DNA from: Streptomyces cupreus
GTDB lineage: Bacteria > Actinomycetota > Actinomycetes > Streptomycetales > Streptomycetaceae
Reading direction: 5' to 3'
DNA length: 64,000 nucleotides
Assembly: GCF_014257025.1 (NCBI RefSeq)
Contig: NZ_JACMSF010000013.1
Coordinates: 62,001-126,000, forward strand
Below, piece after piece: positions 51,975 to 62,681 of the stretch. Numbering within the stretch: the first letter of the stretch is position 1; each line of letters begins with the position of its first letter. Made by a program: the position numbers and the translations under genes. A model generated the notes under the pieces. The model did not search any database. It worked only from the letters and a program-made list of their open reading frames with translations, and was not told where the DNA came from.

Positions 51975-53051
51975 ATGACTCAGGGGGCCGGTCAGGGACC
52001 CGAGGCGGAGCGGACAGCGACGTTGCGCGACTTCCGGGTGCCCGCGTACGTCCACGAGACCGGTCCGTACGTCCACAGCACGCATCCGGGCGACATCGCG
52101 CCGCCCATGGAGGAGACCTACCCGGAGGGGTACACCCCCACCCAGCGCGATCTGCCCGTCATCAACCGCGGTGACACGGTTCAGGTGACCGTCGATCCGG
52201 TGGCCGCGGTCGTTCCGCAGCAGTCGGGCGGCCCCGGTCCGCTGTTCGTCGTCGGCGATGTGCACGGCTACCTCGACGAACTGGTGGCCGCCCTCCAGGA
52301 GAAGGGCCTGATCGACTCCGCGGGCAACTGGTGCGCGGGCACCGCCCGGCTGTGGTTCCTCGGCGACTTCACCGACCGCGGCCCGGACGGCATCGGCGTC
52401 ATCGACCTCGTGATGCGGCTGTCCGCCGAGGCCGCCGCGGCCGGCGGCTACTGCAAGGCCCTGATGGGCAACCACGAGCTGCTGCTGATCGGCGCCAAGC
52501 GGTTCTCCGACACCCCCGTCAACTCCGGCGCGGGCACCGCCACCTTCCAGGCGGCCTGGCTGCTCAACGGCGGCCAGAAGACCGACATGGACCGCCTCCA
52601 GGACCACCACCTCCAGTGGATGGCCCGCCTGGACGCCATGGAGGAGGTCGACGGACATCTGCTCGTCCACTCCGACACCACCGCCTACCTCGACTACGGC
52701 CACTCCATCGAAGAGGTCAACGACACCGTCCGCGAGACCCTCACCCGCAACGACGCGGACGAATGCTGGGACCTGTTCCGCAAGTTCACCAAGCGCTTCT
52801 CCTTCCGCGACGAGGGCGGCTCCGACGCCGTACGCTCCCTGCTCGATACGTACGGGGGCACCCGCATCGTTCACGGCCACAGCCCGATTCCCTATCTGCT
52901 GGGCGAGGTCGGCTCCGAGGACGGCGAGGACGGCGGCGGCCCGGTGGTCGAGGGACCGCACATCTACGCCGCCGGTCTCGCCATCGCGATGGACGGCGGA
53001 GTGACCATGGCCGGAAAGCTGCTGGTCCAGCAACTTCCCCTGGATAACTGA
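51975..53051 (+). CDS. calcineurin-like metallophosphoesterase
   Basis: 358 aa. The dimetal phosphoesterase motifs are in order: FVVGDVHGYLDEL, FLGDFTDRGPDG, LMGNHELLLI, LLVHSDTT and IVHGHSPIPY. This is the pattern of PPP/ApaH-like protein or dinucleotide phosphatases. Residues 1-80 are a hydrophilic extension, and a Glu/Asp/Gly-rich loop near residue 315 is probably exposed. GGAGGGG precedes the ATG, and a perfect TATGAT -10 lies at 51892-51897. Physiological substrate unknown. Confidence 0.86.
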   Translation: MTQGAGQGPEAERTATLRDFRVPAYVHETGPYVHSTHPGDIAPPMEETYPEGYTPTQRDLPVINRGDTVQVTVDPVAAVVPQQSGGPGPLFVVGDVHGYLDELVAALQEKGLIDSAGNWCAGTARLWFLGDFTDRGPDGIGVIDLVMRLSAEAAAAGGYCKALMGNHELLLIGAKRFSDTPVNSGAGTATFQAAWLLNGGQKTDMDRLQDHHLQWMARLDAMEEVDGHLLVHSDTTAYLDYGHSIEEVNDTVRETLTRNDADECWDLFRKFTKRFSFRDEGGSDAVRSLLDTYGGTRIVHGHSPIPYLLGEVGSEDGEDGGGPVVEGPHIYAAGLAIAMDGGVTMAGKLLVQQLPLDN

Positions 53052-53244
53052 ACGTTCACTGGGCAGACGTCCCCCCGGGTCGGAACGACCGGAGACGACG
53101 CAGGCCAGGGCCCAATTTCTGGAAACCCCCTGTCACCGTGTGCCGTCACCGCTCTACCATCGGCTTATCCGTAGCAGGCTCCCCTCCGTTTCTGCCCGAC
53201 GGCTCGTCGTCATGCGAGCCCCAAGCCCTACGGAGCATCGGGGG

Positions 53245-54114
53245 ATGCACATGAACAGCGTTCCGCAGCACCTGCACAGTGAGGACCGCCAGGAGTACGA
53301 GCGGATCCTCGATGAGGCGCTGCGCTCCGCACCAACCCGCCCGGAACTGGCCGCTGTCGGACAGCGGCTCAACCCCGAACAGCTGCGCACCATGGCGCTC
53401 AACGCCTCCGCGATCATCACGGCGGCCGCGGCGACCGAGTACCAGCACTACGTGAAGGTCCGCGAGGAACTGCGCCAGCCGGCGCCGTCCACCCCGTCGT
53501 CCGTTCGCGAGTCCGGCTCCACCGAGTCGGGTCAGAGCGCGATGGGGCTCGCCACCACCATGGGAGAGGCCGCCGCCGAGACAGCCGGCGCGGGCATCGT
53601 CGCCGTCGCGGCCGTCCTCACCCCCGTTCTCGCCGGAATCGCCGCGGCGATCTTCCTGCTCGTCGGGTACATCCTGAAGATGCTCGAACCCGAGCCGGCG
53701 TTCGCCCAGACCATGCTCACCACCGGATGGGTGTTCGGCGCCGTGACGGCGGCCGCGATCCTCGTCGCCGCCGTCGGACTGCTGCTCACCGCCCTGCGCA
53801 ACAGGCCGGCACTCGACACCGGCCCGTACGGGGAGCTGGGCAGCGAGGTGGCCCGGGCCAGGGAAGCCTGGCGTGAAGCCCTGCTGGAGCGCGGCGTCCT
53901 GCCGTTCCTGCGGGACGCGCTGGCCGACCCCGGCACCGCCGCCGCCCTGCACCGCACGGCACCCACGGCGCCGAGCCGCATCCCGCACCTCGGCTACGAC
54001 CGCCCGGGCTTCTCCAGCCCCGGCGAGGGCCCTGCGTCAGGCCCGCGCCCGAGCTTCAGCAGCCCGGACTACACCAGCCCGGATTTCGGGGGCCCGGAGC
54101 AGCAGCCGGAGTGA
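53245..54114 (+). CDS. membrane protein, function unknown
   Basis: 289 aa. The soluble N-terminal 95 residues are helical (SEDRQEYERILDEAL, LNPEQLRTMALNASAII). Two transmembrane segments follow, at about residues 120-150 and 165-190, then a C-terminal tail that ends in repeated Ser-Pro/Phe motifs (FSSPG, FSSPDYTSPDF). I recognise no domain. GGAG nine bases before ATG 53245 supports that start; ATG 53251 is possible. It stands between the phosphatase and the convergent TerD-VWA gene. Confidence 0.7.
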   Translation: MHMNSVPQHLHSEDRQEYERILDEALRSAPTRPELAAVGQRLNPEQLRTMALNASAIITAAAATEYQHYVKVREELRQPAPSTPSSVRESGSTESGQSAMGLATTMGEAAAETAGAGIVAVAAVLTPVLAGIAAAIFLLVGYILKMLEPEPAFAQTMLTTGWVFGAVTAAAILVAAVGLLLTALRNRPALDTGPYGELGSEVARAREAWREALLERGVLPFLRDALADPGTAAALHRTAPTAPSRIPHLGYDRPGFSSPGEGPASGPRPSFSSPDYTSPDFGGPEQQPE

Positions 54115-54126
54115 CCCCTGGCCCCT

Positions 54127-54160
54127 CGGCTTGCGCCCCCGTCGCGGGGAGCGCAAGCCG
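54127..54160. terminator. bidirectional hairpin between convergent genes
   Basis: CGGCTTGCGC (54127-54136) pairs with GCGCAAGCCG (54151-54160), extended by CCCC/GGGG inside. It lies between the stop of the membrane protein and that of the TerD-VWA gene. Confidence 0.8.
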
Positions 54161-54184
54161 GATGTCCGGGGCGTTCAGGTGTGA

Positions 54185-55588
54185 TCAGAGGATGCCCGCG
54201 CCGCGTGCGGCCACCGTCCAGTGCGGGAACTCCGACAGCAGCCGGTCGTACAGCTCCTGGTCGGGGACCGTGCTGATGTCGTCCACGGCGAAGAAGCCGA
54301 CGTTGTCGACACGGCGGCCGGGAAGGGTGTCGAACCTCTCCAGCACTCCGTAGTCGGACTTGCCGAGCCCCACGAACTGCCAGAAGATCGGCTCCTCGAC
54401 CGCCGCCCGGAGCTCCTTCTCGATCTGGGCGTTGCGGTAGATGCCCCCGTCGGAGAAGAACAGCACCAGCGTGGGGGCCGCGACCGGGGTCTGGCGGACG
54501 TAGTCCCGGACCTCGGCGATCACCTTCTGTTCCTCGTTCTGGATGCCGACAGCCCGCATGTCGACCTGGCTGTCCTCCAGTCCCTTCTTCCGCTTCTTGC
54601 CGCCGAAGAGGCTGAGCTCACCGCACCGGACGTGCAGCCGTGTCCACTCCGGCAGTTCCCCGATCCGGAAGTCGGGCAGCCGGGCCGGGTTCGAGGCGAA
54701 CGTCCAGGCCTGCATCTCCCCGTCGTCGTCCAACTGCGCGGCCACGGCGGCCATCCGCTCCACGACGTCCGCGACGACTCCCCGGGAGTACAGGAACGAC
54801 ATGGACCCGGAGGCGTCCAGCACCAGGATGACCCGAGCGGTGATACCGGCCGCGCCGTGCTTGCTGAGACTGACCGCGACCTGCTGCTTACGGAGGTCCA
54901 ACCGCTTGCGCATGTCCACGGGCAGGCGCTCTTCGCCCTTGGTGAGGTTGGGGGAGGCGGGAGGGGCGGCGGGGGCGACGGGGGGCGCTGCGGGTGTCGG
55001 CTGCGCGGCGGGTGCGGCCGGAGCCGTCGGTACGGGCGGTGTCGTCGGTACGGCGGTCTCCTCCTCGTCCACCGTGATGCCGAAGTCCGTCGCCAGTCCC
55101 GCGAGCCCGGACGCGTACCCCTGTCCCACCGCCCGGAACTTCCACTTCCCCTGGCGCAGATACAGCTCCCCGCCGATGAACGCGGTCTCCGAGTCCGCCT
55201 CCGTGACAAACCGGGCGACCTCGCTCCCGGTCCGGTCGTCGAGCAGCTTCAGCGTCAGCCCGGGCACCTGCCCGAACGTCCCACCGTCGGCCGACGCGCA
55301 CAGCACGATCCGTTCGACGGCCGGCTCCACCGCCCCTAGATCCACCGCCACGGTGTCGGTGACCACGCCCCCGGCCCGTTGCTTGCCGAGGTGGCTCACG
55401 GCCTTGGAGGCGTGGTGCGGCTGGTTGTAGAAGACGAAGTCGGCATCGTCGCGCACGCGTCCGGCGGCGGTCAGCAGCAGCGCCGAGGCGTCCACATCGG
55501 GCACCCCTGGTCCGTCGGACCAGGAGAGCTCCACGCGTACCGCCGGGGAGTCGACAGGAAGGTTGGCGCCCTTGCTCAGTGCGGTCAT
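54185..55588 (-). CDS. TerD-domain protein with C-terminal von Willebrand A domain
   Basis: 467 aa. Residues 1-195 are a TerD-like calcium-binding domain ([10 protein letters not shown] start, [41 protein letters not shown]). A Pro/Ala linker of about 45 residues and a VWA/TerY-like domain ([17 protein letters not shown], with the MIDAS DASGS, and [13 protein letters not shown]) follow. TerD/TerY proteins belong to the tellurite-resistance and stress system, with membrane-linked metal-sensing roles proposed. ATG 55588 is chosen; a longer frame to 55675 merely translates a parS site. It stands without the other ter genes. Confidence 0.88.
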   Translation of the reverse strand: MTALSKGANLPVDSPAVRVELSWSDGPGVPDVDASALLLTAAGRVRDDADFVFYNQPHHASKAVSHLGKQRAGGVVTDTVAVDLGAVEPAVERIVLCASADGGTFGQVPGLTLKLLDDRTGSEVARFVTEADSETAFIGGELYLRQGKWKFRAVGQGYASGLAGLATDFGITVDEEETAVPTTPPVPTAPAAPAAQPTPAAPPVAPAAPPASPNLTKGEERLPVDMRKRLDLRKQQVAVSLSKHGAAGITARVILVLDASGSMSFLYSRGVVADVVERMAAVAAQLDDDGEMQAWTFASNPARLPDFRIGELPEWTRLHVRCGELSLFGGKKRKKGLEDSQVDMRAVGIQNEEQKVIAEVRDYVRQTPVAAPTLVLFFSDGGIYRNAQIEKELRAAVEEPIFWQFVGLGKSDYGVLERFDTLPGRRVDNVGFFAVDDISTVPDQELYDRLLSEFPHWTVAARGAGIL

Positions 55589-55659
55589 GGGATCAGTCTG
55601 CCGAGTGGGACGGTGAAGCCGGAAGGGCCCCGTAGTACGTCCGTACGGGACGGCCGACT

Positions 55660-55673
55660 GTTTCACGTGAAAC
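55660..55673. other. parS site (perfect)
   Basis: GTTTCACGTGAAAC in the gap between thiC and the TerD-VWA gene, 72 bases upstream of the latter's start. Confidence 0.9.
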
Positions 55674-55757
55674 AACGATCAGCAGCTGACGGCGCCGGCC
55701 CGCGCCCCGGCCGACGCTCTCACGCCGGCCCGGAGACGCGTACCCGTGCACCACCCC

Positions 55758-57635
<1,878 letters not shown>

Positions 57636-57648
57636 CGCTCTCGATGAC

Positions 57649-57662
57649 GTTCCACGTGAAAC
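57649..57662. other. parS-like site, one mismatch, upstream of thiC
   Basis: GTTCCACGTGAAAC, one base from consensus, just upstream of the thiC riboswitch and 134 bases before the YibE/F gene. Confidence 0.6.
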
Positions 57663-57795
57663 ATTGCTGGGACGGAGGTCAGCGCCCTCTCAGCCCGGTG
57701 CTCCGAGCTCCCGCGTGTACAAAGGTGCCCCCACGCTAGCGTCAATTCGGGCGCGGTGAACAGGGGGCCCCTGTCGTTCTTGCGATGATCGGTCG

Positions 57796-59193
57796 GTGAC
57801 CACACCGCATGAACCTCCGTTCCCACCGCCCGAGCCGCGCCACGGTCCCGGTTCCGGATCCACCGGCGGCGGTGACGGGCTTGGGCACGGACACGGCCAT
57901 TCCCACAGCCACGTGCACGGTCCGGCGGCTCCGGTCTCCAAGCATCTGCGCAAGGTGATCGCGGCGATCCTCATCCCGTTCGCCACGGCGGTGGTCGTCG
58001 GGCTCGTGGTGCTGTGGCCGGGAGGCGCGCCTGCACACGAGCGCACCGGAGTCGGTTTCGACCGGCAGACCCAGCAGGCCACGGTCACCAAGGTCGACGA
58101 GGTCAGCTGCTCCTCGGTGAACGCCTCCGGGGTCCCCCCGACCGGCGACACCTCCACCGCCGAGGGCTCCTCGGCCCAGCAACAGGCCGACGGCACCTGC
58201 AAGAAGGCGACGATCCGGGTCGACACAGGCAAGGACAAGGGCCGTACCTTCACCGAGATCGTCCAGCCCGACCAGTCGCGGCAGCTGCACGAGGGCGAGA
58301 AGGTCGTGGTCGCCTACGAGCCCTCCGCGCCCGAGGACCTCCAGTACTCGGTCACCGACGTCAACCGCCGGGTCCCGATGGCGGTGCTCGCCGGAATCTT
58401 CGCGCTCGCCGTCGTGGTGGTGGGCCGGCTGCGCGGTGTCATGGCGCTGGTCGCGCTGGCCATCAGCTTCCTGGTGCTGACCCTGTTCATCCTGCCCGCG
58501 ATCCTCCAGGGGTCGAACCCGCTGGTCGTGGCGGTGGTCGGGTCGAGCGCCATCATGCTGATCGCCCTCTATATGTGCCATGGGCTCTCGGCCCGTACAT
58601 CCGTGGCGGTGCTCGGCACCCTGATCTCGCTGCTGCTGATCGGCATCCTCGGCTCCGTCTTCATCGACTGGGCCGCCCTCACCGGCAACACGGACGACAA
58701 CACCGGTCTGATCCACGGGCTGTACCCGGAGATCGACATGAGCGGTCTGCTGCTCGCCGGCATCATCATCGGTTCGCTCGGTGTCCTCGACGATGTGACG
58801 GTCACCCAGACCTCGGCCGTCTGGGAGCTGCACGAGGCCAACCCCACGATGGGCTGGCGCGGGCTGTACCGGGCCGGCATCCGGATCGGCCGCGATCACA
58901 TCGCGTCCGTCGTCAACACCCTCGTCCTCGCCTACGCGGGCGCCGCGCTGCCACTGCTGCTGCTCTTCTCGATCGCGCAGAGCAGTGTGGGCACGGTCGC
59001 CAACAGCGAGCTGGTGGCGGAGGAGATCGTGCGCACCCTCGTCGGCTCGATCGGCCTGGTCGCCTCGGTCCCGGTCACCACGGCCCTGGCCGCCCTGATG
59101 GTCGCGGCCGACCGCCCCGAACGGGAGCCCGCGATGGCCGGTGACCGGCCGGCTCCGGCGCGTGGGGGGCGGGGGCGGCGGCGGAAGCGGTGA
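57796..59193 (+). CDS. YibE/F-family multi-pass membrane protein
   Basis: 465 aa. The N-terminus is Pro/Gly-rich, then a His-rich stretch (GHGHGHSHSHVHG, residues 30-42) that may bind metal. One helix at about 55-75, an extracytoplasmic domain and about seven further helices follow. The membrane part has GRLRGVMALVALAISFLVL, DMSGLLLAGIIIGSLGVLDDVTVTQ and MGWRGLYRAGIRIGRDHIAS, as in YibE/F proteins. Function in the family is not established. GTG 57796 follows GATGAT by six bases, so a leaderless message is likely. Confidence 0.85.
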   Translation: MTTPHEPPFPPPEPRHGPGSGSTGGGDGLGHGHGHSHSHVHGPAAPVSKHLRKVIAAILIPFATAVVVGLVVLWPGGAPAHERTGVGFDRQTQQATVTKVDEVSCSSVNASGVPPTGDTSTAEGSSAQQQADGTCKKATIRVDTGKDKGRTFTEIVQPDQSRQLHEGEKVVVAYEPSAPEDLQYSVTDVNRRVPMAVLAGIFALAVVVVGRLRGVMALVALAISFLVLTLFILPAILQGSNPLVVAVVGSSAIMLIALYMCHGLSARTSVAVLGTLISLLLIGILGSVFIDWAALTGNTDDNTGLIHGLYPEIDMSGLLLAGIIIGSLGVLDDVTVTQTSAVWELHEANPTMGWRGLYRAGIRIGRDHIASVVNTLVLAYAGAALPLLLLFSIAQSSVGTVANSELVAEEIVRTLVGSIGLVASVPVTTALAALMVAADRPEREPAMAGDRPAPARGGRGRRRKR

Positions 59194-59259
59194 GGCCGGG
59201 GGCGGGACCGGACGCCTCTGGCCAAGGAAGAAGCGTTCCTGCACTACTCCGCGGCTCCT

Positions 59260-59309
59260 GCTGAAGCGTTACGACCTCCCCTCGCGCTGTCCTGCCGTAA
59301 CGCTTCAGC
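59260..59309. terminator. perfect 14-base inverted repeat, shared terminator
   Basis: GCTGAAGCGTTACG (59260-59273) and CGTAACGCTTCAGC (59296-59309) with a 22-base loop. The right arm contains the stop codon of ssgA, and the structure serves both converging transcripts. Confidence 0.8.
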
Positions 59310-59742
59310 CCGCGCTCTGTTCCTCCGCCAGGATGCGGTCCAGGGCCTCGTCGAGACTGGCGTCGAAGTCGGACAGCACACCCTCCTGGCCCAGCGGCAC
59401 CAGCTTGTCGGTGCGGTCGAGGAAGGCCACGAGCGGCGCCGCCGAGGAACGGAACAGCGCGTGATCGCCGCCGACCTGAAGCCGGATCAGCACATCGCCG
59501 AGCGACTCGGGGTCGGCCGGCGCGACCCGCACATCGCCCTCACCGCACGGCCGACCCACGCCGTCGATCAGCAACTCCCTGCCGAACGCCCAGGTCACCG
59601 GGGCGTCTCCGGGCAGATGGAAGGTCAGCCGCACGGCATAGGGATCGCAGGTCTCGTACCGCAATTCCACCGGAATGCGGAAAGAGAGCTCCTCGGAGAC
59701 GAGGAAGCTCATCATGACCTCTGCCTGTACGGACTCGTGCAT
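59305..59742 (-). CDS. ssgA: SsgA, sporulation-specific cell division activator
   Basis: 145 aa SsgA-like protein. It starts MHESVQAEVMMSFLVSEELS, then RIPVELRYETCDPYAVRLTF, WAFGRELLIDGV and LVAFLDRTDKLVPLGQE, the signature of SsgA itself. SsgA is a small actinobacterial protein that brings SsgB, and through it FtsZ, to future septum sites in aerial hyphae. The ATG at 59742 has GGGGTAGG upstream. An internal start at MSFLVSEE gives the 136-aa form annotated in some species. It lies directly downstream of its activator gene ssgR. Confidence 0.95.
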   Translation of the reverse strand: MHESVQAEVMMSFLVSEELSFRIPVELRYETCDPYAVRLTFHLPGDAPVTWAFGRELLIDGVGRPCGEGDVRVAPADPESLGDVLIRLQVGGDHALFRSSAAPLVAFLDRTDKLVPLGQEGVLSDFDASLDEALDRILAEEQSAG

Positions 59743-59841
59743 CGCCTACCCCGTCATCTGCCGTCGTAAGAGCCAGGAATGACCCGCTGACACTGAGGGA
59801 ATCTTGCTGAACGTACACGACAGATCACAAGGAGTGAGTTT

Positions 59842-60831
59842 TCAGATACTGATAGAGATCGCCAGTGACCCGAGCCGGCGTCCGATCTCTGTCTGCAACT
59901 GCCGTGCCGTGACCAGCAGCCGGTCGGCCTGGTGGGCCGGAAGGGAAAAGGCCATCGTCGCCGCGGTGGTGCCCACGGTGATCGGAATCGCGGCGCAGAC
60001 CGTGCCCAGCGCGTACTCCTGACGCTCGGTCACCAGCTCCATCCGCCGCAGCCGGTCCAGCCGCCGCAGCAGCGTGTGGTCGTCGCGCACGGTGTACGGG
60101 GTGAGGGGCTGCACGGGATAGCGCTCCAGATGGTCACGGCGCATGGCCTCGTCCACCTGGGCCAGCAGACACTGTCCGATGGCATGCGCGTGCCCGGTCT
60201 CACGGAAGTCGGCCCACTCCTCGACCGCCGGGTTGCCCGGGGTGTCGGAGACGCACATGACCTCGATCTCGCCTTCCCGGTACATCGCGTAGTACACGGG
60301 TGCGCCGATGGCGTCCCGCCAGTGCGCGAGCACGTCGGCGACCGTGCTGCGACGTTTCTGCTGTGCTCCGCTGCTGCTCAGCCGTTCGGCCGCCTCCCCG
60401 AGGAAGAACAGGCCTTTGTCCCGGCGGAGATAGCCCTCGTGAACGAGGGTGCGCAGCAGGTGATACGCGGTGGGCAGCGCCAGGCCGTTCTCCCGGGCCA
60501 GTTGCTTGGCGGGGGCGCCGTGCTCGTGGTCGGCGACGGATTCCAGCAGGCGCATGGCGCGCTGGACGGATCCGATGAGGGTGGCGGAGTTGGCGGAAGC
60601 CGCCGGATTGGGAGGGTGCGCGGAAGCCGCCGGGCCGGGAGGGTTCGCGGAACCGGGGGAACTCCTGTGGCGCGCAGGGCCCGTCGGGCCCGTCAGGCTC
60701 TCGGTGCCTGCGGGGTTCTGCGGTGTCGGCTGTGCCGGGGGCCGGACGCAGGTCCCGGTGCCGGGGTAGGGGGCCCGGGCGGGTGCGCGGGCTGTGGGTG
60801 GCTCGGAGGGTGCGGTGTCAACCGTGGCCAA
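59842..60831 (-). CDS. ssgR: SsgR, IclR-family activator of ssgA
   Basis: 329 aa. The HTH is at about residues 85-150 (LIGSVQRAMRLLESVADHEHG, LALPTAYHLLRTLVHEGYL). The IclR effector domain contains GAPVYYAMYREGEIEVMCVSD and HAIGQCLLAQ. In S. coelicolor SsgR activates ssgA (recalled). The first 80 residues are a Pro/Ala/Ser-rich segment with PPGPAAS-like repeats, much longer than in IclR proteins generally. A later start near codon 85 lacks a clear ribosome-binding site, so the extension may be real but disordered. Confidence 0.9.
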   Translation of the reverse strand: MATVDTAPSEPPTARAPARAPYPGTGTCVRPPAQPTPQNPAGTESLTGPTGPARHRSSPGSANPPGPAASAHPPNPAASANSATLIGSVQRAMRLLESVADHEHGAPAKQLARENGLALPTAYHLLRTLVHEGYLRRDKGLFFLGEAAERLSSSGAQQKRRSTVADVLAHWRDAIGAPVYYAMYREGEIEVMCVSDTPGNPAVEEWADFRETGHAHAIGQCLLAQVDEAMRRDHLERYPVQPLTPYTVRDDHTLLRRLDRLRRMELVTERQEYALGTVCAAIPITVGTTAATMAFSLPAHQADRLLVTARQLQTEIGRRLGSLAISISI

Positions 60832-60970
60832 GGGTCACTCCCGAAGCGCGAGGGGGCAGCCCGTGCGGGGAAACACGGGTGGGGGTGTACGCCGCTCGCG
60901 GGGTCGTCCCCGCGTCGATTTCCGGACTCTAATCGTCGGCCACCGCTCGCAGACGGCCTGCCCGGAAAAC

Positions 60971-61017
60971 TTCCCTCGGCCGAGGGAACCGCTGATTCTG
61001 GTTACCGCTCAGCGGTT
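60971..61017. terminator. 18-base palindrome and adjoining hairpin between ssgR and the DUF5326 gene
   Basis: TTCCCTCGGCCGAGGGAA (60971-60988) is a perfect 18-base palindrome. AACCGCTGA (60987-60995) and TCAGCGGTT (61009-61017) form a 9-base stem 14 bases after the stop of the leftward small gene, a terminator for it. The palindrome may instead be an operator for ssgR. Confidence 0.55.
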
Positions 61018-61030
61018 GCCCGCGGATCCC

Positions 61031-61243
61031 TCAGAAGTCGCTCCGTGATGAGGAACTCGACGTGAACTTCCGTACGACATAAATGAGTCCGCCGACCAGG
61101 GCCACCAAGACGAGCACCTTGAACAGCAGCCCGATGACGAAGCCGACGACGCTCGCTATCAGCCCGCCGAACACGACCAGGGCGATGACCGGCACCGCGA
61201 TCCACTTCACCCACCACGGCAGTCCCGCGAAGATCTCACCCAT
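61031..61243 (-). CDS. small membrane protein (DUF5326-like)
   Basis: 70 aa starting MGEIFAGLPWWVKWIAVPVI, with two transmembrane helices (about residues 10-35 and 38-58) and a Ser-rich basic tail (KFTSSSSSRSDF). AGGACGAGGG lies before the ATG at 61243. Proteins of this type are widespread in Streptomyces and unassigned. It is followed leftward by a hairpin and then ssgR. A 184-base gap separates it from the cupin gene upstream. Confidence 0.75.
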   Translation of the reverse strand: MGEIFAGLPWWVKWIAVPVIALVVFGGLIASVVGFVIGLLFKVLVLVALVGGLIYVVRKFTSSSSSRSDF

Positions 61244-61427
61244 CGCCCTCGTCCTTACCTCTCCGCCCGTCGCTGTGCCGGGTCGCTTGGAAGACGGCCC
61301 GCGCTGTGCCCGCGGACCTGTCCCTTCCTGCCTGCCTTCGATGCTAGGGCCGCGGAGGGCTCCGGCGGGGGCCTCGCGCCCCCTGTCCTCCCCTGATCGA
61401 TCCCCTAGGGAATCCGGGGGCGGACCC

Positions 61428-61745
61428 TCAGCTCTCGGGCGGAGAGAACACCACGAGGACCCGCAGATCCTCGCTGATGTGGTGGAACTTGTGGGCGACT
61501 CCGGCCGGCACGTACACCACGCTGCCACGCGCCACCTGCGTGGTCTCCATGCCGACGGTGATCGCGGCGCGGCCGCTCACGACGAAGTAGACCTCGTCCT
61601 GGTTGTGCGGCTTCTGTGGATCGTGCTCGCCCGCGTTGAGCGCGTACAGACCGACCGACATGTTCCGCTCCCGCAGAAACTGCAGGTAGGCGCCCTCATT
61701 GGCGGCGCGCTCCGCCTCCAGTTCATCCAGCCGGAATGCCTTCAT
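61428..61745 (-). CDS. small cupin-domain protein
   Basis: 105 aa single cupin. Motif 1 is HNQDEVYFVVSGRAAITVG and motif 2 is GSVVYVPAGVAHKFH, with the metal-binding His/Glu/His set mostly present. It starts MKAFRLDELEAERAANEGAY. The substrate is unknown; such proteins bind small ligands or act as dioxygenases or isomerases. Divergent from the holin-like gene by 60 bases. Confidence 0.82.
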   Translation of the reverse strand: MKAFRLDELEAERAANEGAYLQFLRERNMSVGLYALNAGEHDPQKPHNQDEVYFVVSGRAAITVGMETTQVARGSVVYVPAGVAHKFHHISEDLRVLVVFSPPES

Positions 61746-61805
61746 CGCTCTCGTCCGCCCTCGTCCCACTGCTCGTAACCGGTCTCGTCTGCCACGATCA
61801 GACAC

Positions 61806-62183
61806 ATGAAGAATTTCGTAGTCAAGACGATCGCCAACGCGGGTGCCCTGGCGGTCGCCGTATGGCTGCTGGACAAGATCACCCTCACCGGTGACAGCAC
61901 CGGCAAGAAGGTCGGCACCCTGCTCCTGGTCGCACTGATCTTCGGCCTGGTCAACTTCCTGGTGAAGCCCATCGTGAGCCTGCTGAGCCTGCCGCTGCTC
62001 ATCCTCACGCTCGGCCTGTTCACGCTGGTCGTCAACGCGCTGATGCTGCTGCTGACCTCCTGGCTCGCCGACAAGCTCGACCTGAGCTTCCATGTCGACG
62101 GGTTCTGGACCGCCGTCCTCGGCGGCCTGATCATCTCGATCGTCTCCTGGGCGCTCAACGTCGTCCTGCCCGACGGGGACTGA
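61806..62183 (+). CDS. phage-holin-like four-helix membrane protein (YvlD/PF04020 type)
   Basis: 125 aa with four hydrophobic segments (LAVAVWLLDKITL, VGTLLLVALIFGLVNFLVKPIV, LLILTLGLFTLVVNALMLLLTSWL, WTAVLGGLIISIVSWALNVVL). The NFLVKPIV...NALMLLL pattern is that of the phage holin family 4 superfamily, which in chromosomes are small membrane proteins unrelated to lysis. It is followed 6 bases on by the phosphatase gene, with which it shares an operon. Confidence 0.85.
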   Translation: MKNFVVKTIANAGALAVAVWLLDKITLTGDSTGKKVGTLLLVALIFGLVNFLVKPIVSLLSLPLLILTLGLFTLVVNALMLLLTSWLADKLDLSFHVDGFWTAVLGGLIISIVSWALNVVLPDGD

Positions 62184-62189
62184 GCGCCG

Positions 62190-62681
62190 ATGACGTATCG
62201 CGTCTGCTTCGTGTGCACCGGCAACATCTGCCGCTCCCCGATGGCCGAGTCCGTCTTCCGCGCGCGGGTGGAAGAGGCCGGGCTCGACGGCCTGGTCGAG
62301 GTCGACAGCGCCGGCACGGGCGGCTGGCACGAGGGCGACCCGGCCGACCCGCGCACCGTCTCCGTCCTGGAGGCGCACGGCTACGACGGCGGGCACACCG
62401 CCCGGCAGTTCCAGGCCTCCTGGTTCGCCCGCCTGGACCTGGTCGTGGCGCTCGACGAGGGCCACCTCAAGGCGCTGCGCCGGCTCGCCCCCACCGAAGA
62501 GGACGCGGCGAAGGTACGGCTGCTGCGCTCCTACGACCCCACGGCGGGCGACGACCTCGACGTACCCGACCCGTACTACGGGGGCATGGAGGGCTTCGAG
62601 GAGTGTCTGGCGATGGTCGAGGCGGCCAGCACCGGTCTCGTCGAGGTGGTGCGCGAGAAGGCCGAGGAGCGGGCGGCATGA
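62190..62681 (+). CDS. low-molecular-weight protein tyrosine phosphatase
   Basis: 163 aa. The P-loop CX5R is CTGNICR (Cys9, Arg15) in VCFVCTGNICRSPMAES, and the general acid is Asp in DVPDPYYGG. It dephosphorylates phosphotyrosine proteins in the cytoplasm; the S. coelicolor member PtpA affects secondary metabolism (recalled). The stop overlaps the start of the PLP enzyme gene (ATGA). Confidence 0.93.
   Translation: MTYRVCFVCTGNICRSPMAESVFRARVEEAGLDGLVEVDSAGTGGWHEGDPADPRTVSVLEAHGYDGGHTARQFQASWFARLDLVVALDEGHLKALRRLAPTEEDAAKVRLLRSYDPTAGDDLDVPDPYYGGMEGFEECLAMVEAASTGLVEVVREKAEERAA

Noticed and set aside
55589..55675. N-terminal extension of the TerD-VWA protein starting MFHVKQ
   Set aside because: It is the translation of a parS palindrome plus spacer. 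The conserved TerD start [12 protein letters not shown] lies at 55588.
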